A DNA stretch of 64,000 bases from Citrobacter sp. Marseille-Q6884 (GTDB lineage: Bacteria > Pseudomonadota > Gammaproteobacteria > Enterobacterales > Enterobacteriaceae). Positions 16,631 through 26,084 of the stretch are shown here, one piece after another. The stretch lies in assembly GCF_945906775.1 (NCBI RefSeq), contig NZ_CAMDRE010000001.1, forward strand, positions 1,426,001-1,490,000, written 5' to 3'. The first letter of the stretch is position 1, and each line of letters begins with the position of its first letter. Below the pieces are notes generated by a model. That model searched no databases. It was given only the letters and a program-made list of their open reading frames with translations, and was not told where the DNA came from. A program made the translations under genes and the position numbers.

Positions 16631-19051
16631 TTACTCGCTCTGCGTTGCGCTCTCAATGGTTAAACGCACATCCGATGTCACCAGATCGGCCAGCATCTGA
16701 TAGATCTTCATCGTTTCTGCTGGCTCCGCATCACCCGTATCGCTGATGTATCCCTCGTCGCGCAGGGTCAGCACCAGAGAACTGAACACCGCCTTATCGA
16801 AGAATTCCGGCGCGTTAATACCGTGCAGGACAGAAAGACGCTGAGCCACAGTGCGGCTCTCTTTCTCCAGCGTGCCACGGTTGATGGACGGGTTCGCACT
16901 CAGCAGCCAGAAGGTAATGGCGTAGCGCTGCAGCGTTTCGCGAGCACCAGCCGCCAGCAGTTGCAGCGTACGGGAGTGCGCTGGATTGATATGCAGCTCG
17001 TCGTTCTGCAGGGTGATCAGGCCCTGGCGCAGCATTTCATTCGCCAGTTCGTCAATTACCCCTGCAAGCTCATCACGCTCCCAGCGCAGGAACAGCTCTG
17101 CTTTCAGCATCGGGTACAGCGCTTCAATATGCTGCTGCAATGCAGCACGTGAAATACGACGGTGCTGCGTCACAATCGCCGCCATCAGTGAAGGCAGCAC
17201 CAGCATGTGCGCAATATTGTTGCGGTAGTAAGTCATCAGTACCGCTTGTTCACGCGGCAGAATGATGATGTCACCGATGGTGTCTTTCTCGACCTCAAAC
17301 TTGTTCATCTGCAAAGCGTGGTCGATCAATTCACTGGCGCTCTGTGCAGGAACAGTCGCATCCGCTGCGTAAGGTACGTTGCGCAGCAGGCTCAGGTAGC
17401 AATCGAGCTGTTCGGTTAATTGCTCGCGGGTCAGAGAACGCTGACGGGAAGCCAGCAGCGCGGTACAACACAGGTTCATGGCGTTGGCCGCGCCCGCGTT
17501 GTTAATACGCACCATCAGATCGGCAGCGATGTTGTTTACCGTCGGCGTCAGCCAGGCCGGGCGAATGGATTCGATCGGATCGATAGATTCGCGCCATTCC
17601 GGGACATGTTGATTCAGGTAAGTCATCAATGGCATCGGCTCGCCAAAGTTGACGTAGCCCTGACCCAGATTACGCAGCTTGCTTAAGCCACGCAGCATTT
17701 GCGGCAGGCTCTCTTTTTCTTTCGTCGCGCCACGCAGCTCTTTCGCGTACGTACCCACTTCCATCACGTGCTCGTAGCCAATGTAGATGGGCACCAGCGT
17801 GATTGGGCGTGTACCGCCGCGCAGCATCGCCTGAATGGTCATCGACAATGTGCCGGTTTTCGGGTCGAGCAGGCGACCGGTACGTGAACGTCCGCCTTCA
17901 ACAAAGTACTCAACCGAGTAGCCGCGGCTGAACAACTCGCCCAGATATTCGCGGAAGACGGTGGAGTAGAGCTTATTGCCCTTGAAGGTACGGCGAATAA
18001 AGAACGCACCCAGACGACGGAAGATGGGACCCGCTGGCCAGAAGTTCAGGTTAATCCCTGCGGCGATGTGCGGCGGAACCAGCCCCTGGTGATACAACAC
18101 ATACGACAGCAGCATATAGTCCATATGGCTGCGGTGGCACGGTACGTAGACGATTTCATGGCCGTCATGCGCCAGCTGGCGAACACGTTCTGCATTGTGA
18201 ACGTTAATGCCCTGATACAGTCGGTTCCAGGTGAAACCCAGAATACGGTCTGTCAGACGGATCATCTCATAGGAGAAGTTCGCGGCAATTTCTTCCATCA
18301 GCGCGATAGCATTTTGCTGCGCTTTATCGTGGGAGATTTTTTTACTGCGCGCTTCATCTTCTACCGCACGCGCGATCGCTTTTGAAGCCAACAGCTTATT
18401 AAACAGATCCTGACGGGCAGGAAGACGCGGACCCACAGCGGCTAAACGCTGGCGGGCAAAGTGCATACGCGCCACACGCGCCAGTTTCTGCGCAATAATT
18501 TTATCCGTGCCGTGCTCGTCTGCCATGCGGCGCAAGGAGACTGAAGGGGAGAAGCGGACAAAACTGTCGCGACCCAGCCAGGAGACAGCAAAGAATTTTT
18601 GGACGCCGTTTAACATGCGCAGTGGCGGATTCACCTCGCCTTTCTCGCGTCCGGGAGCGCGGCCAAACATCACCGATACCGGCACCATCTGCACATCCAG
18701 ATCAGGATTGCTGCGATGAAGGTCGAGATAGTTGTGGAACAGCTTGATGGACTCTTCTTTTGGCGTGTAATAGGTGAAGACACGCGGGCCGCCGTGGATG
18801 AACACGTAGCGCGGCAACAGAGTCCCGTCGATTTCCAACGGTTCCAGGGGATCAGGAAGATCATGCGCCAGGCATTGGGCGCGTAGCGTGAGCAAGTCCG
18901 CTTTTGAGTTGTACGGTAAGACGTACATAATGGGACGAGAGGTGTCGAGCCCCAATTCCGGAGCGGGATCCGCCGGAATAGACTTGCTTTTTACCAGTAC
19001 GCTTAATGGTAAATTCAGTAATTTGTAGTAAATTCTTGGCCAGCCGGACAT
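16631..19051 (-). CDS. plsB: Glycerol-3-phosphate 1-O-acyltransferase PlsB
   Basis: 806-residue inner-membrane enzyme that acylates the sn-1 position of glycerol-3-phosphate, the first step of phospholipid synthesis. The acyltransferase blocks are visible: the catalytic HRSHMD (about 303-308), GINLNFWPAG, the glycerol-phosphate block FVEGGRSRTGR (about 380-390) and VPIYIGYE. Length equals the E. coli protein. It is divergent from dgkA, another lipid gene, across a 171-base gap. Confidence 0.98.
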   Translation of the reverse strand: MSGWPRIYYKLLNLPLSVLVKSKSIPADPAPELGLDTSRPIMYVLPYNSKADLLTLRAQCLAHDLPDPLEPLEIDGTLLPRYVFIHGGPRVFTYYTPKEESIKLFHNYLDLHRSNPDLDVQMVPVSVMFGRAPGREKGEVNPPLRMLNGVQKFFAVSWLGRDSFVRFSPSVSLRRMADEHGTDKIIAQKLARVARMHFARQRLAAVGPRLPARQDLFNKLLASKAIARAVEDEARSKKISHDKAQQNAIALMEEIAANFSYEMIRLTDRILGFTWNRLYQGINVHNAERVRQLAHDGHEIVYVPCHRSHMDYMLLSYVLYHQGLVPPHIAAGINLNFWPAGPIFRRLGAFFIRRTFKGNKLYSTVFREYLGELFSRGYSVEYFVEGGRSRTGRLLDPKTGTLSMTIQAMLRGGTRPITLVPIYIGYEHVMEVGTYAKELRGATKEKESLPQMLRGLSKLRNLGQGYVNFGEPMPLMTYLNQHVPEWRESIDPIESIRPAWLTPTVNNIAADLMVRINNAGAANAMNLCCTALLASRQRSLTREQLTEQLDCYLSLLRNVPYAADATVPAQSASELIDHALQMNKFEVEKDTIGDIIILPREQAVLMTYYRNNIAHMLVLPSLMAAIVTQHRRISRAALQQHIEALYPMLKAELFLRWERDELAGVIDELANEMLRQGLITLQNDELHINPAHSRTLQLLAAGARETLQRYAITFWLLSANPSINRGTLEKESRTVAQRLSVLHGINAPEFFDKAVFSSLVLTLRDEGYISDTGDAEPAETMKIYQMLADLVTSDVRLTIESATQSE

Positions 19052-19222
19052 AAACGATGTAAAGCCTCTGGTTAATAATGCAAATGCGCTGCAAGGATAT
19101 CAGAAAGTTTAGTGAATTTCTGGTGTATCCCGTCATACTTCGCGCTGCGTTGTATCCACCCTGAAATAAAAAGGCAAACGGTACAACGACATTGACGCTA
19201 ATAATGTAAAAAGGTTCTTTTG

Positions 19223-19591
19223 ATGGCTAATAATACCACTGGATTCACTCGAATTATCAAAGCAGCGGGCTATTCCTGGAAAGGTTTTCGCGCCGCCTGG
19301 ATCAATGAAGCCGCGTTTCGCCAGGAAAGCGTTGCCGTCCTGCTGGGCGTTGCAATCGCCTGCTGGCTGGATGTTGACGCCATTACCCGCGTGCTGCTGA
19401 TTGGTTCGGTGATGCTGGTGATGATCGTTGAAATTCTGAATAGCGCTATCGAAGCGGTGGTTGACCGTATTGGCTCTGAATACCATGAGCTTTCTGGTCG
19501 GGCGAAAGATATGGGGTCGGCAGCGGTGCTGCTGTCTATTTTTGTCGCCCTGATCACCTGGGGCATCCTGTTGTGGTCACATTTTCGATAA
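19223..19591 (+). CDS. dgkA: Diacylglycerol kinase DgkA
   Basis: 122-residue small trimeric membrane kinase that recycles diacylglycerol to phosphatidic acid. It has an N-terminal amphipathic helix, three membrane segments and the catalytic EILNSAIEAVVDRIG segment (about 69-83) with Glu69/Asn72/Glu76. The start is ATG 19223, as in E. coli; the TTG three bases earlier would only add one residue. It is followed by lexA, with the LexA-box promoter between. Confidence 0.97.
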   Translation: MANNTTGFTRIIKAAGYSWKGFRAAWINEAAFRQESVAVLLGVAIACWLDVDAITRVLLIGSVMLVMIVEILNSAIEAVVDRIGSEYHELSGRAKDMGSAAVLLSIFVALITWGILLWSHFR

Positions 19592-19655
19592 GGATTCCAA
19601 AACTTCACAAATCTCCTGTTTTTTGTGCAGTTTGCGGTTCCAAAATCACCTTTAG

Positions 19656-19692
19656 CTGTATATACTCACAGCATAACTGTATATACACCCAG
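19656..19692 (+). promoter_or_regulatory. Two LexA boxes upstream of lexA
   Basis: CTGTATATACTCACAG (19656-19671) and CTGTATATACACCCAG (19677-19692) both fit CTG-N10-CAG and match the tandem SOS boxes of E. coli lexA. LexA represses its own gene and dinF here. Confidence 0.95.
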
Positions 19693-19700
19693 GGGGCGGA

Positions 19701-20309
19701 ATGAAAGCGTTAACGGCCAGGCAGCAAGAGGTGTTTGATCTCATTCGGGATCACATCAGCCAGACAGGTATGCCACCGACGCGTGCGGAGATCGCGCAGC
19801 GTTTGGGGTTCCGTTCCCCAAATGCGGCTGAAGAACATCTTAAAGCGCTGGCGCGTAAAGGTGTGTTGGAAATCGTTTCTGGTGCATCGCGTGGTATTCG
19901 CCTGCTGCAGGAAGAAGAAGAGGGATTACCGCTTGTCGGTCGTGTTGCGGCGGGTGAACCGCTTCTGGCACAGCAGCACATCGAAGGCCATTACCAGGTT
20001 GATCCTTCACTGTTCAAACCGAACGCCGATTTTCTGCTGCGCGTCAGTGGGATGTCGATGAAAGATATCGGGATTATGGATGGCGATTTACTGGCTGTGC
20101 ATAAAACCCAGGATGTGCGTAATGGCCAGGTGGTTGTCGCGCGTATTGACGATGAAGTGACGGTTAAGCGGCTGAAAAAGCAAGGCAATAAAGTTGAATT
20201 ACTGCCTGAAAATAGCGAGTTCAAACCTATCGTCGTTGACCTGCGCGAGCAAAGCTTCACCATTGAAGGGCTGGCGGTTGGCGTTATTCGTAACGGTGAA
20301 TGGTTGTAA
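19701..20309 (+). CDS. lexA: SOS repressor LexA
   Basis: 202 residues, full length. An N-terminal winged-helix DNA-binding domain (1-70, with PPTRAEIAQRLGFRSPNAAEEHL as recognition region) is followed by the Ala-Gly self-cleavage site (VAAGEP, about 82-87). The C-terminal S24 peptidase domain has catalytic Ser in VSGMSM (about 119) and Lys in VTVKRL (about 156). Represses the SOS regulon until RecA filaments trigger self-cleavage. dinF follows after a REP cluster. Confidence 0.99.
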   Translation: MKALTARQQEVFDLIRDHISQTGMPPTRAEIAQRLGFRSPNAAEEHLKALARKGVLEIVSGASRGIRLLQEEEEGLPLVGRVAAGEPLLAQQHIEGHYQVDPSLFKPNADFLLRVSGMSMKDIGIMDGDLLAVHKTQDVRNGQVVVARIDDEVTVKRLKKQGNKVELLPENSEFKPIVVDLREQSFTIEGLAVGVIRNGEWL

Positions 20310-20317
20310 TTTTCTGC

Positions 20318-20436
20318 AGGCCGGATCGGGCGTTTACGCCGCTATCCGGCAACATGCCCGATGACGCGACGCTTATCGGGCCTGTGAAACATGAAAAACG
20401 CCGGGATAGGGCATTTACGCCGTCATCTGGCAATCT
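20318..20436. repeat. REP/BIME cluster between lexA and dinF
   Basis: Three REP-type palindromes in a row: 20320-20350 (GCCGGATC...GCTATCCGGC), 20356-20382 (GCCCGATG...TTATCGGGC) and a degenerate one at 20400-20431. They lie within the lexA-dinF transcript and likely affect mRNA stability. Confidence 0.85.
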
Positions 20437-20473
20437 CACGTCTTTTTTCTAACTCCTTCTCAGGCTTTCCCGC

Positions 20474-21793
20474 ATGCCTTTCTTTACCTCTTCCGACAAA
20501 GCTCTCTGGCGCCTCGCCTTACCGATGATTTTCTCCAACATCACCGTTCCCCTGCTGGGGCTGGTGGACACTGCGGTGATTGGTCATCTGGAGAGTTCTG
20601 TCTATCTTGGCGGTGTCGCCGTCGGTGCGACTGCGACCAGTTTTCTCTTTATGCTGCTGCTCTTTTTACGCATGAGTACCACCGGGCTAACCGCCCAGGC
20701 GTTCGGCGCGAAAAATCCGCAGGCGCTGGCGCGAGCATTGGTACAACCGCTCATTTTGGCGTTGGGCGCCGGGGCGGCGATCGCGCTGTTTCGTACGCCA
20801 ATTATCGATCTGGCGCTGCACATCGTTGGTGGTAGCGAGGCCGTTCTGGAACAGGCTCGCCGCTTCCTGGAAATCCGTTGGCTCAGTGCGCCCGCCTCGC
20901 TGGCAAATCTGGTGCTACTCGGTTGGTTACTGGGCGTCCAGTACGCACGTGCGCCGGTTATCCTGCTGATTGTCGGTAATATTCTCAACATTGTACTCGA
21001 TGTATGGCTGGTGATGGGTCTGCACATGAACGTCCAGGGCGCTGCGCTGGCGACGGTGATTGCCGAATATGCCACGTTGCTGATTGGCCTGCTGATGGTG
21101 CGTAAGGTACTCCACCTCCGTGGCGTCTCGCTGGCGATGTTGAAGCTTGCCTGGCGCGGCAACTTTCGCCGTCTGCTGGCGCTTAACCGCGACATCATGC
21201 TGCGCTCGTTGCTACTGCAACTCTGCTTTGGTGCCATCACGGTGCTGGGCGCGCGTCTTGGTGGCGAGATTATTGCGGTCAATGCCGTGCTGATGACACT
21301 GCTGACGTTCACCGCCTATGCGCTGGACGGGTTTGCCTATGCAGTGGAAGCACACTCCGGTCAGGCTTATGGCGCGCGAGATGGCAGTCAGTTACTGGAT
21401 GTCTGGCGGGCGGCCTGTCGTCAGTCGGGGATTGTGGCAATACTGTTTTCGTTGATGTATGCCCTGTTCGGCGAACACATTATCGCGCTATTGACCTCAC
21501 TGCCTCAGATTCAGCTACTGGCCGATCGCTATCTTATCTGGCAGGTTATTTTACCGCTGGTGGGCGTCTGGTGTTATCTGCTGGACGGTATGTTTATTGG
21601 TGCAACGCGAGCAGCCGAAATGCGTAACAGCATGGCTGTTGCAGCGGCGGGGTTTGCCTTAACGTTACTGGCGTTACCGTTACTGGGAAACCACGGTTTA
21701 TGGCTTGCACTGGCCGTATTCCTGGCGCTGCGTGGACTTTCACTGGCTTTCATCTGGCGGCGTCACTGGCGTAATGGCACCTGGTTTGCCTGA
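20474..21793 (+). CDS. dinF: MATE-family efflux protein DinF
   Basis: 439 residues with twelve membrane segments and the MATE fold in two halves (the first begins WRLALPMIFSNITVPLLGLVD). SOS-induced in E. coli by read-through from lexA; linked there to oxidative-stress and bile-salt tolerance. The REP cluster lies between it and lexA. ATG 20474 has only a modest ribosome site (CTCCTTCTCAGG region), in line with weak expression. Confidence 0.95.
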   Translation: MPFFTSSDKALWRLALPMIFSNITVPLLGLVDTAVIGHLESSVYLGGVAVGATATSFLFMLLLFLRMSTTGLTAQAFGAKNPQALARALVQPLILALGAGAAIALFRTPIIDLALHIVGGSEAVLEQARRFLEIRWLSAPASLANLVLLGWLLGVQYARAPVILLIVGNILNIVLDVWLVMGLHMNVQGAALATVIAEYATLLIGLLMVRKVLHLRGVSLAMLKLAWRGNFRRLLALNRDIMLRSLLLQLCFGAITVLGARLGGEIIAVNAVLMTLLTFTAYALDGFAYAVEAHSGQAYGARDGSQLLDVWRAACRQSGIVAILFSLMYALFGEHIIALLTSLPQIQLLADRYLIWQVILPLVGVWCYLLDGMFIGATRAAEMRNSMAVAAAGFALTLLALPLLGNHGLWLALAVFLALRGLSLAFIWRRHWRNGTWFA

Positions 21794-21927
21794 CGGGACG
21801 GTTAAAAATTCTGAATAGTAAATAATTCCCGGAATCACCGACTACACTTATTCTCACGCTCAGCAAAACATCATGTGTCTGGGCTTAGCACTCTCGCTAT
21901 TCACAACCTAACGATGAGGACTTGATG

Positions 21928-22137
21928 ATGAATAAAGACGAAGTCGGTGGTAACTGGAAACAGTTGAAAGGTAAAGTGAAAGAGCAATGGGGCAAACTGA
22001 CCGATGATGATATGACGGTCATTGAAGGTAAACGCGACCAACTGGTAGGTAAAATCCAGGAACGTTATGGATATGCGAAAGATCAGGCGGAGAAAGAGGT
22101 CGATAGCTGGGAAAAACGCAACGATTACCGCTGGTAA
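21928..22137 (+). CDS. yjbJ: CsbD-family stress protein YjbJ
   Basis: 69-residue soluble, highly charged protein (MNKDEVGGNWKQLKGKVKEQ...), nearly identical to E. coli YjbJ. The CsbD family is abundant in stationary phase or under salt stress (RpoS-dependent in E. coli); its function is unknown. Three in-frame starts (TTG 21922, ATG 21925, ATG 21928) exist. ATG 21928 is chosen because GAGGA ends 7 bases before it and the E. coli protein starts there. Confidence 0.95.
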   Translation: MNKDEVGGNWKQLKGKVKEQWGKLTDDDMTVIEGKRDQLVGKIQERYGYAKDQAEKEVDSWEKRNDYRW

Positions 22138-22181
22138 TTAATCCCTCCCGTCTGAGAGTACAAGGATGTACGCTCCCCCGC

Positions 22182-22700
22182 TTAACGCCCGACTTTCTTC
22201 TTCACCTGAATAGAGTGGTCATGCTGGCATTCGCCCGGGTGGCGACATGATTCTACTTCCACACAAACCGGACAGAGCCCATGTGCTTCAATGACGTTAT
22301 GACGCAGGGCAAATCCCATTTTGGCTGCCAGCGTATGCATAATGTCTTCCACGCCTTCGGCACACTCTTCTTTTACTACGCCACAACGGTCGCAAATGAA
22401 CATGGCTGAGCTGTGGGTCGGCTGATCGAACAAATGGCAAAGGACATAACTGTTGGTGGATTCCACCTTGTGCACGAAACCTTGTTCCAGTAAGAAATCG
22501 AGCGCACGATAAACCGTAGGCGGTTTGGCCTGCGGCTCGGTTTCCCGCAGCAGATCAAGCAGATCATAAGCGCTGATAGCACCTTCCTGGAGACTCATCA
22601 GACGCAGCACTTCGAGGCGTTGCGGTGTGAGCCGCACATTACGTTGCGCACAGAGTTTTTCAGCCTGGGCTAATAGCTCTTGCGTGGTGGTTTTGTCCAT
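22182..22700 (-). CDS. zur: Zinc uptake repressor Zur
   Basis: 172-residue Fur-family repressor of zinc-import genes. N-terminal winged helix (VRLTPQRLEVLRLM, then PPTVYRALDFLLEQG). Zinc sites are CDRCGVVKEEC and the C-terminal CPVC...C cluster with HDHS, giving the structural and sensory zinc ligands of the E. coli protein. Monocistronic, and divergent from the cupin gene. Confidence 0.97.
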   Translation of the reverse strand: MDKTTTQELLAQAEKLCAQRNVRLTPQRLEVLRLMSLQEGAISAYDLLDLLRETEPQAKPPTVYRALDFLLEQGFVHKVESTNSYVLCHLFDQPTHSSAMFICDRCGVVKEECAEGVEDIMHTLAAKMGFALRHNVIEAHGLCPVCVEVESCRHPGECQHDHSIQVKKKVGR

Positions 22701-22850
22701 TTGACGCCTCGATTTACATGGAAGGGTGATTCATTACTTTATCATATTCTGCTTAAAACGCCGAGATCCCCCGCCGTGTGCTATACCTGACGCATCGCAA
22801 TACTGGAAAATAAAAATGAAAAGACCTATTGTATTCGCCACTGGCGTGAC

Positions 22851-23303
22851 GTGGAGGGGGCCGATGACTCTACGTATCCCGATAGCAATGAGCTTTTTTC
22901 GATTGGCGCGCCGCTTGCCCGCAAGCTGGGGTTAAGACGACTCGGTATTCACCACGAACGATTGCCGCCCGGTCGCCGCACTTCGTATCCGCATGCTGAA
23001 AGCGATGAAGAAGAGTTTATCTACGTGCTGGAAGGTTATCCTGAGGCCTGGATTAACGGTTATTTATGGAAGCTGGAGCCCGGAGACAGCGTGGGTTTTC
23101 CGGCAGGAACCGGCGTGTGCCACACGTTTATCAACAATACCAGTGAAGAGGTGCGCCTGCTGGTCGTCGGTGAAGCGAACAAAAAAGACAATCGTATCTA
23201 CTACCCGCTGAATCCGGTCTATGCGGCGACACGTGAGGATCGTTGGGTTGACCATCCGCCGCAGTTTTTTGGCTCGCATGACGGTAAACCGGGGCGGAAG
23301 TAG
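22851..23303 (+). CDS. Cupin-domain protein, probably frameshifted near its start
   Basis: About 150 residues with a cupin fold: the metal-site pattern PGRRTSYPHAESDEEEFIYVLEG (about residues 40-62) and a second motif GDSVGFPAGTGVCHTF with its His. Function unknown; such proteins bind a metal and small ligands. The start is odd. The GTG at 22851 has no ribosome site, while ATG 22816 in another frame encodes MKRPIVFATG, a plausible N-terminus, before running out of frame. A one-base loss around 22842-22850 would join the two. Either a young pseudogene, a sequencing error, or a rarely used start. Not present at this place in E. coli K-12. Confidence 0.7.
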   Translation: MEGADDSTYPDSNELFSIGAPLARKLGLRRLGIHHERLPPGRRTSYPHAESDEEEFIYVLEGYPEAWINGYLWKLEPGDSVGFPAGTGVCHTFINNTSEEVRLLVVGEANKKDNRIYYPLNPVYAATREDRWVDHPPQFFGSHDGKPGRK

Positions 23304-23409
23304 CGTTTTCTGGAGGAGGTAGTGGGTATCCGCGACGAGGTGACGCACTATCGTCACGGTCTGTGCTATAGTAGCGCCCCTTTTTTAACCGGATGCTTGA
23401 TTATTCGCC

Positions 23410-24408
23410 ATGCTGCCTGAATCTCAGTCTACCGCTTTTCCTGCTCATCGTTTTTCAATCGCGCCGATGCTCGACTGGACGGACAGACATTGCCGCTACT
23501 TCTTGCGCTTACTCTCCAGCCAAACGTTGCTCTACACCGAAATGGTGACCACCGGGGCAATTATTCATGGCAAAGGCGATTATCTGGCGTACAGCGAAGA
23601 GGAGCATCCGGTCGCACTTCAGTTAGGCGGTAGCGATCCCGCTGCGCTGGCACAATGTGCGAAGCTGGCCGAAGCGCGTGGCTATGATGAGATCAACCTC
23701 AATGTGGGCTGCCCTTCGGACCGCGTACAGAATGGTATGTTCGGCGCCTGCCTGATGGGCAATGCGCAACTGGTCGCTGACTGCGTCAAAGCGATGCGTG
23801 ATGTGGTGTCGATCCCGGTCACCGTCAAAACCCGTATTGGTATCGATGATCAGGACAGCTACGAATTTTTGTGTGATTTCATCAATACGGTCTCCGGAAA
23901 AGGGGAGTGTGAGATGTTTATCATCCATGCTCGTAAGGCCTGGCTTTCCGGGCTAAGCCCGAAAGAAAACCGCGAGATCCCGCCGCTGGATTATGCCCGT
24001 GTGTATCAGTTGAAACGCGATTTCCCGCATCTGACGATGTCGATCAACGGCGGCATTAAATCGTTGGAAGAAGCGAAAATTCATCTGCAACATATGGATG
24101 GCGTAATGGTAGGGCGTGAAGCCTATCAAAACCCCGGCATTCTGGCGTCTGTGGACCGCGAAATTTTTGCGGCAGCGACTGCCGATGCCGATCCTGTTGC
24201 CGTGGTGCGTGCCATGTATCCGTATATTGAGCGTGAACTGAGCCAGGGTGCGTATCTGGGGCACATTACCCGCCATATGCTTGGACTGTTTCAGGGGATC
24301 CCTGGGGCTCGTCAGTGGCGTCGTTACCTGAGCGAAAATGCGCATAAAGCCGGGGCTGATATTAACGTGCTGGAACATGCACTGAAGCTCGTTGCAGATA
24401 AGCGTTAA
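23410..24408 (+). CDS. dusA: tRNA-dihydrouridine(20/20a) synthase DusA
   Basis: 332-residue FMN/NADPH enzyme that reduces uridine 20 and 20a in the tRNA D-loop. TIM-barrel start FSIAPMLDWTDRHCRYFLR, the tRNA/flavin motif NLNVGCPSDRVQNGMFGACL with the catalytic Cys, and INGGIKSLEEA for FMN phosphate. The N-terminal 15 residues differ from E. coli and the start codon (ATG 23410) is less certain than the body. Confidence 0.97.
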   Translation: MLPESQSTAFPAHRFSIAPMLDWTDRHCRYFLRLLSSQTLLYTEMVTTGAIIHGKGDYLAYSEEEHPVALQLGGSDPAALAQCAKLAEARGYDEINLNVGCPSDRVQNGMFGACLMGNAQLVADCVKAMRDVVSIPVTVKTRIGIDDQDSYEFLCDFINTVSGKGECEMFIIHARKAWLSGLSPKENREIPPLDYARVYQLKRDFPHLTMSINGGIKSLEEAKIHLQHMDGVMVGREAYQNPGILASVDREIFAAATADADPVAVVRAMYPYIERELSQGAYLGHITRHMLGLFQGIPGARQWRRYLSENAHKAGADINVLEHALKLVADKR

Positions 24409-24437
24409 TTTCTCACTAAAAGTTAGTCAATTTCACC

Positions 24438-24468
24438 ACGCTCTGCGCACTGTCGCGGAGCGTTTTGT
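24438..24468 (+). terminator. Terminator after dusA
   Basis: CGCTC and GAGCG arms around a GC-rich inner stem, followed by TTTTGTTT. It separates dusA from the pspG promoter. Confidence 0.65.
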
Positions 24469-24490
24469 TTATAAATCAATGAATTAATTT

Positions 24491-24506
24491 TGGCATGGTT
24501 TTTGTA
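24491..24506 (+). promoter_or_regulatory. Sigma-54 promoter of pspG
   Basis: TGGCATG-N4-TTGTA matches the -24/-12 consensus TGGCAYR-N4-TTGCW at all but one base, and lies about 35 bases before the pspG start. E. coli pspG is transcribed from such a promoter under PspF control. Confidence 0.85.
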
Positions 24507-24540
24507 ATGATGTGAGCAGCATTCATTATGGGAGAGCATC

Positions 24541-24783
24541 ATGCTGGAACTACTTTTTGTCATTGGTTTTTTTATCATGCTGATGGTCACCGGCGTATCA
24601 CTGTTGGGGGTACTGGCCGCATTAATGGTGGCCACCGCAGTGATGTTTTTAGGCGGACTGTTTGCGTTAATGATTAAGTTATTACCCTGGCTGCTCCTGG
24701 CCGTGGCGGTGGTGTGGGTAATCAAGGCGATAAAATCGCCAAAAGTCCCACAGTATCAGCGCAATAACCGCCGGTTTTACTAA
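24541..24783 (+). CDS. pspG: Phage-shock protein PspG
   Basis: 80-residue inner-membrane protein with two long hydrophobic segments (about 2-26 and 29-64) and a basic tail PQYQRNNRRFY. Member of the PspF-controlled envelope-stress response although unlinked to the pspABCDE operon. ATG 24541 follows GGGAGAGC. The sigma-54 promoter lies directly upstream. Confidence 0.95.
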   Translation: MLELLFVIGFFIMLMVTGVSLLGVLAALMVATAVMFLGGLFALMIKLLPWLLLAVAVVWVIKAIKSPKVPQYQRNNRRFY

Positions 24784-24915
24784 GGTATTGAGCGGTTCGT
24801 CACAACATGCAACTTTGCCTTTAGAACCAAATAGGAATTGATTATCAAATCTGTCACTATTGCGCCGTTAACGAATTCATCGAGCTGTACCCTACATACA
24901 GCCGAACTAAAAAAA

Positions 24916-24946
24916 GAAAGGGCTTCCTGCGGGAAGCCCTAATTCT
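24916..24946. terminator. Terminator between pspG and qorA
   Basis: AGGGCTTCC (24919-24927) and GGAAGCCCT (24932-24940) form a strong stem between the converging genes. T-rich DNA follows on the plus side and A-rich DNA precedes it, so it can work in both directions. Confidence 0.85.
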
Positions 24947-25019
24947 TTCTCCCCCGCCATCATTCACACCGCAGGTGCACTGGCTGCTTGAATGCGTTTG
25001 GGGACGTCGGCGCTGTGAA

Positions 25020-26003
25020 TCACGGGATCAGCAAACTCGACCCCTGCGTTGCACGACTCTCCAGTACTTCATGCGCCCGCTGCGCGTCTTTCAGCGCAAA
25101 CGTCTGTCCTTGCGCCACATCGACTTTAATCACGCCGCTGGCAATCAGTGAGAACAGCTCGTTACTGGCTTCTGCCAATTCGTTGCGATTGGTGATGTAA
25201 CCCTGAAGAGAAGGACGCGTCACATACAGCGAACCTTTCTGGTTCAGAATACCTAAGTTTACGCCGGCCACGGGCCCGGAAGCGTTGCCGAAACTGACCA
25301 TCAGCCCCCGGCGTTGCAGACAATCCAGCGAGGCCTCCCAGGTGTCTTTGCCCACGGAGTCATAAACCACCCGCACTTTTTTACCGCCGGTAATCTCTTT
25401 CACTCGCTCAACAATGTTCTCTTCCCGGTAGTTAATCACTTGCCAGGCCCCGGCCTGTAAAGCAATTTGCGCCTTTTGTGCATTGCCGACGGTACCAATC
25501 AACTTTGCCCCCAGCGCTTTTGCCCACTGGCAGGCAATCAAACCGACACCGCCCGCCGCCGCGTGGAACAAGAACGGTTCACCCGGTTGGATCTCATAGG
25601 TTTTGCGTAACAGATAAAATACGGTTAACCCTTTCAGGAAGGAGGCGGCGGCTTGTTCGAACGAAATGGCATTGGGCAGGATGGCCGCTTTTTCGGCAGG
25701 AACGTTATGCACTGAACTGTAAGCGCCGAGAGCAGACTGTGCATAGACCACGCGATCGCCGACGTTAATGTGCGTGACGCCGCTGCCGACTTTGCTGACG
25801 ACGCCAGCCGCTTCGGTGCCCAGACCACTGGGTAAAGCAGGCGGCGGATACAGCCCGCTACGGATGTAGGTGTCGATATAATTGATGCCGATCGCTTTGT
25901 TCTCGACCTGGATTTCATGCTCTGCCGGGTCAATCGGCGTAAATTCAACCGTCTTTAGTACGTCAGGGCCGCCGTGCTTGTGAAATTCAATTCGTGTTGC
26001 CAT
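25020..26003 (-). CDS. qorA: NADPH:quinone oxidoreductase QorA
   Basis: 327-residue zinc-free medium-chain dehydrogenase/reductase (zeta-crystallin type). The NADPH-binding motif AAAGGVGLIACQWAKALGAKLIG sits near residues 148-170, and the catalytic-site Tyr region NYIDTYIRSGLYP near 40-52. Reduces quinones with NADPH. It is divergent from dnaB across 81 bases, as in E. coli. Confidence 0.95.
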   Translation of the reverse strand: MATRIEFHKHGGPDVLKTVEFTPIDPAEHEIQVENKAIGINYIDTYIRSGLYPPPALPSGLGTEAAGVVSKVGSGVTHINVGDRVVYAQSALGAYSSVHNVPAEKAAILPNAISFEQAAASFLKGLTVFYLLRKTYEIQPGEPFLFHAAAGGVGLIACQWAKALGAKLIGTVGNAQKAQIALQAGAWQVINYREENIVERVKEITGGKKVRVVYDSVGKDTWEASLDCLQRRGLMVSFGNASGPVAGVNLGILNQKGSLYVTRPSLQGYITNRNELAEASNELFSLIASGVIKVDVAQGQTFALKDAQRAHEVLESRATQGSSLLIP

Positions 26004-26084
26004 GCATCCTCCAGAACGTATCGTAAGGGTCTACTTATATGGTAATCTTTCGACCCATTCTTTATCTCGGTAACTCCATTCACT

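Noticed and set aside
22726..22935. 69-codon plus-strand frame upstream of the cupin gene as a separate gene
   Set aside because: Only its inner part (from ATG 22816) looks coding, and that fits as the N-terminus of the frameshifted cupin gene.
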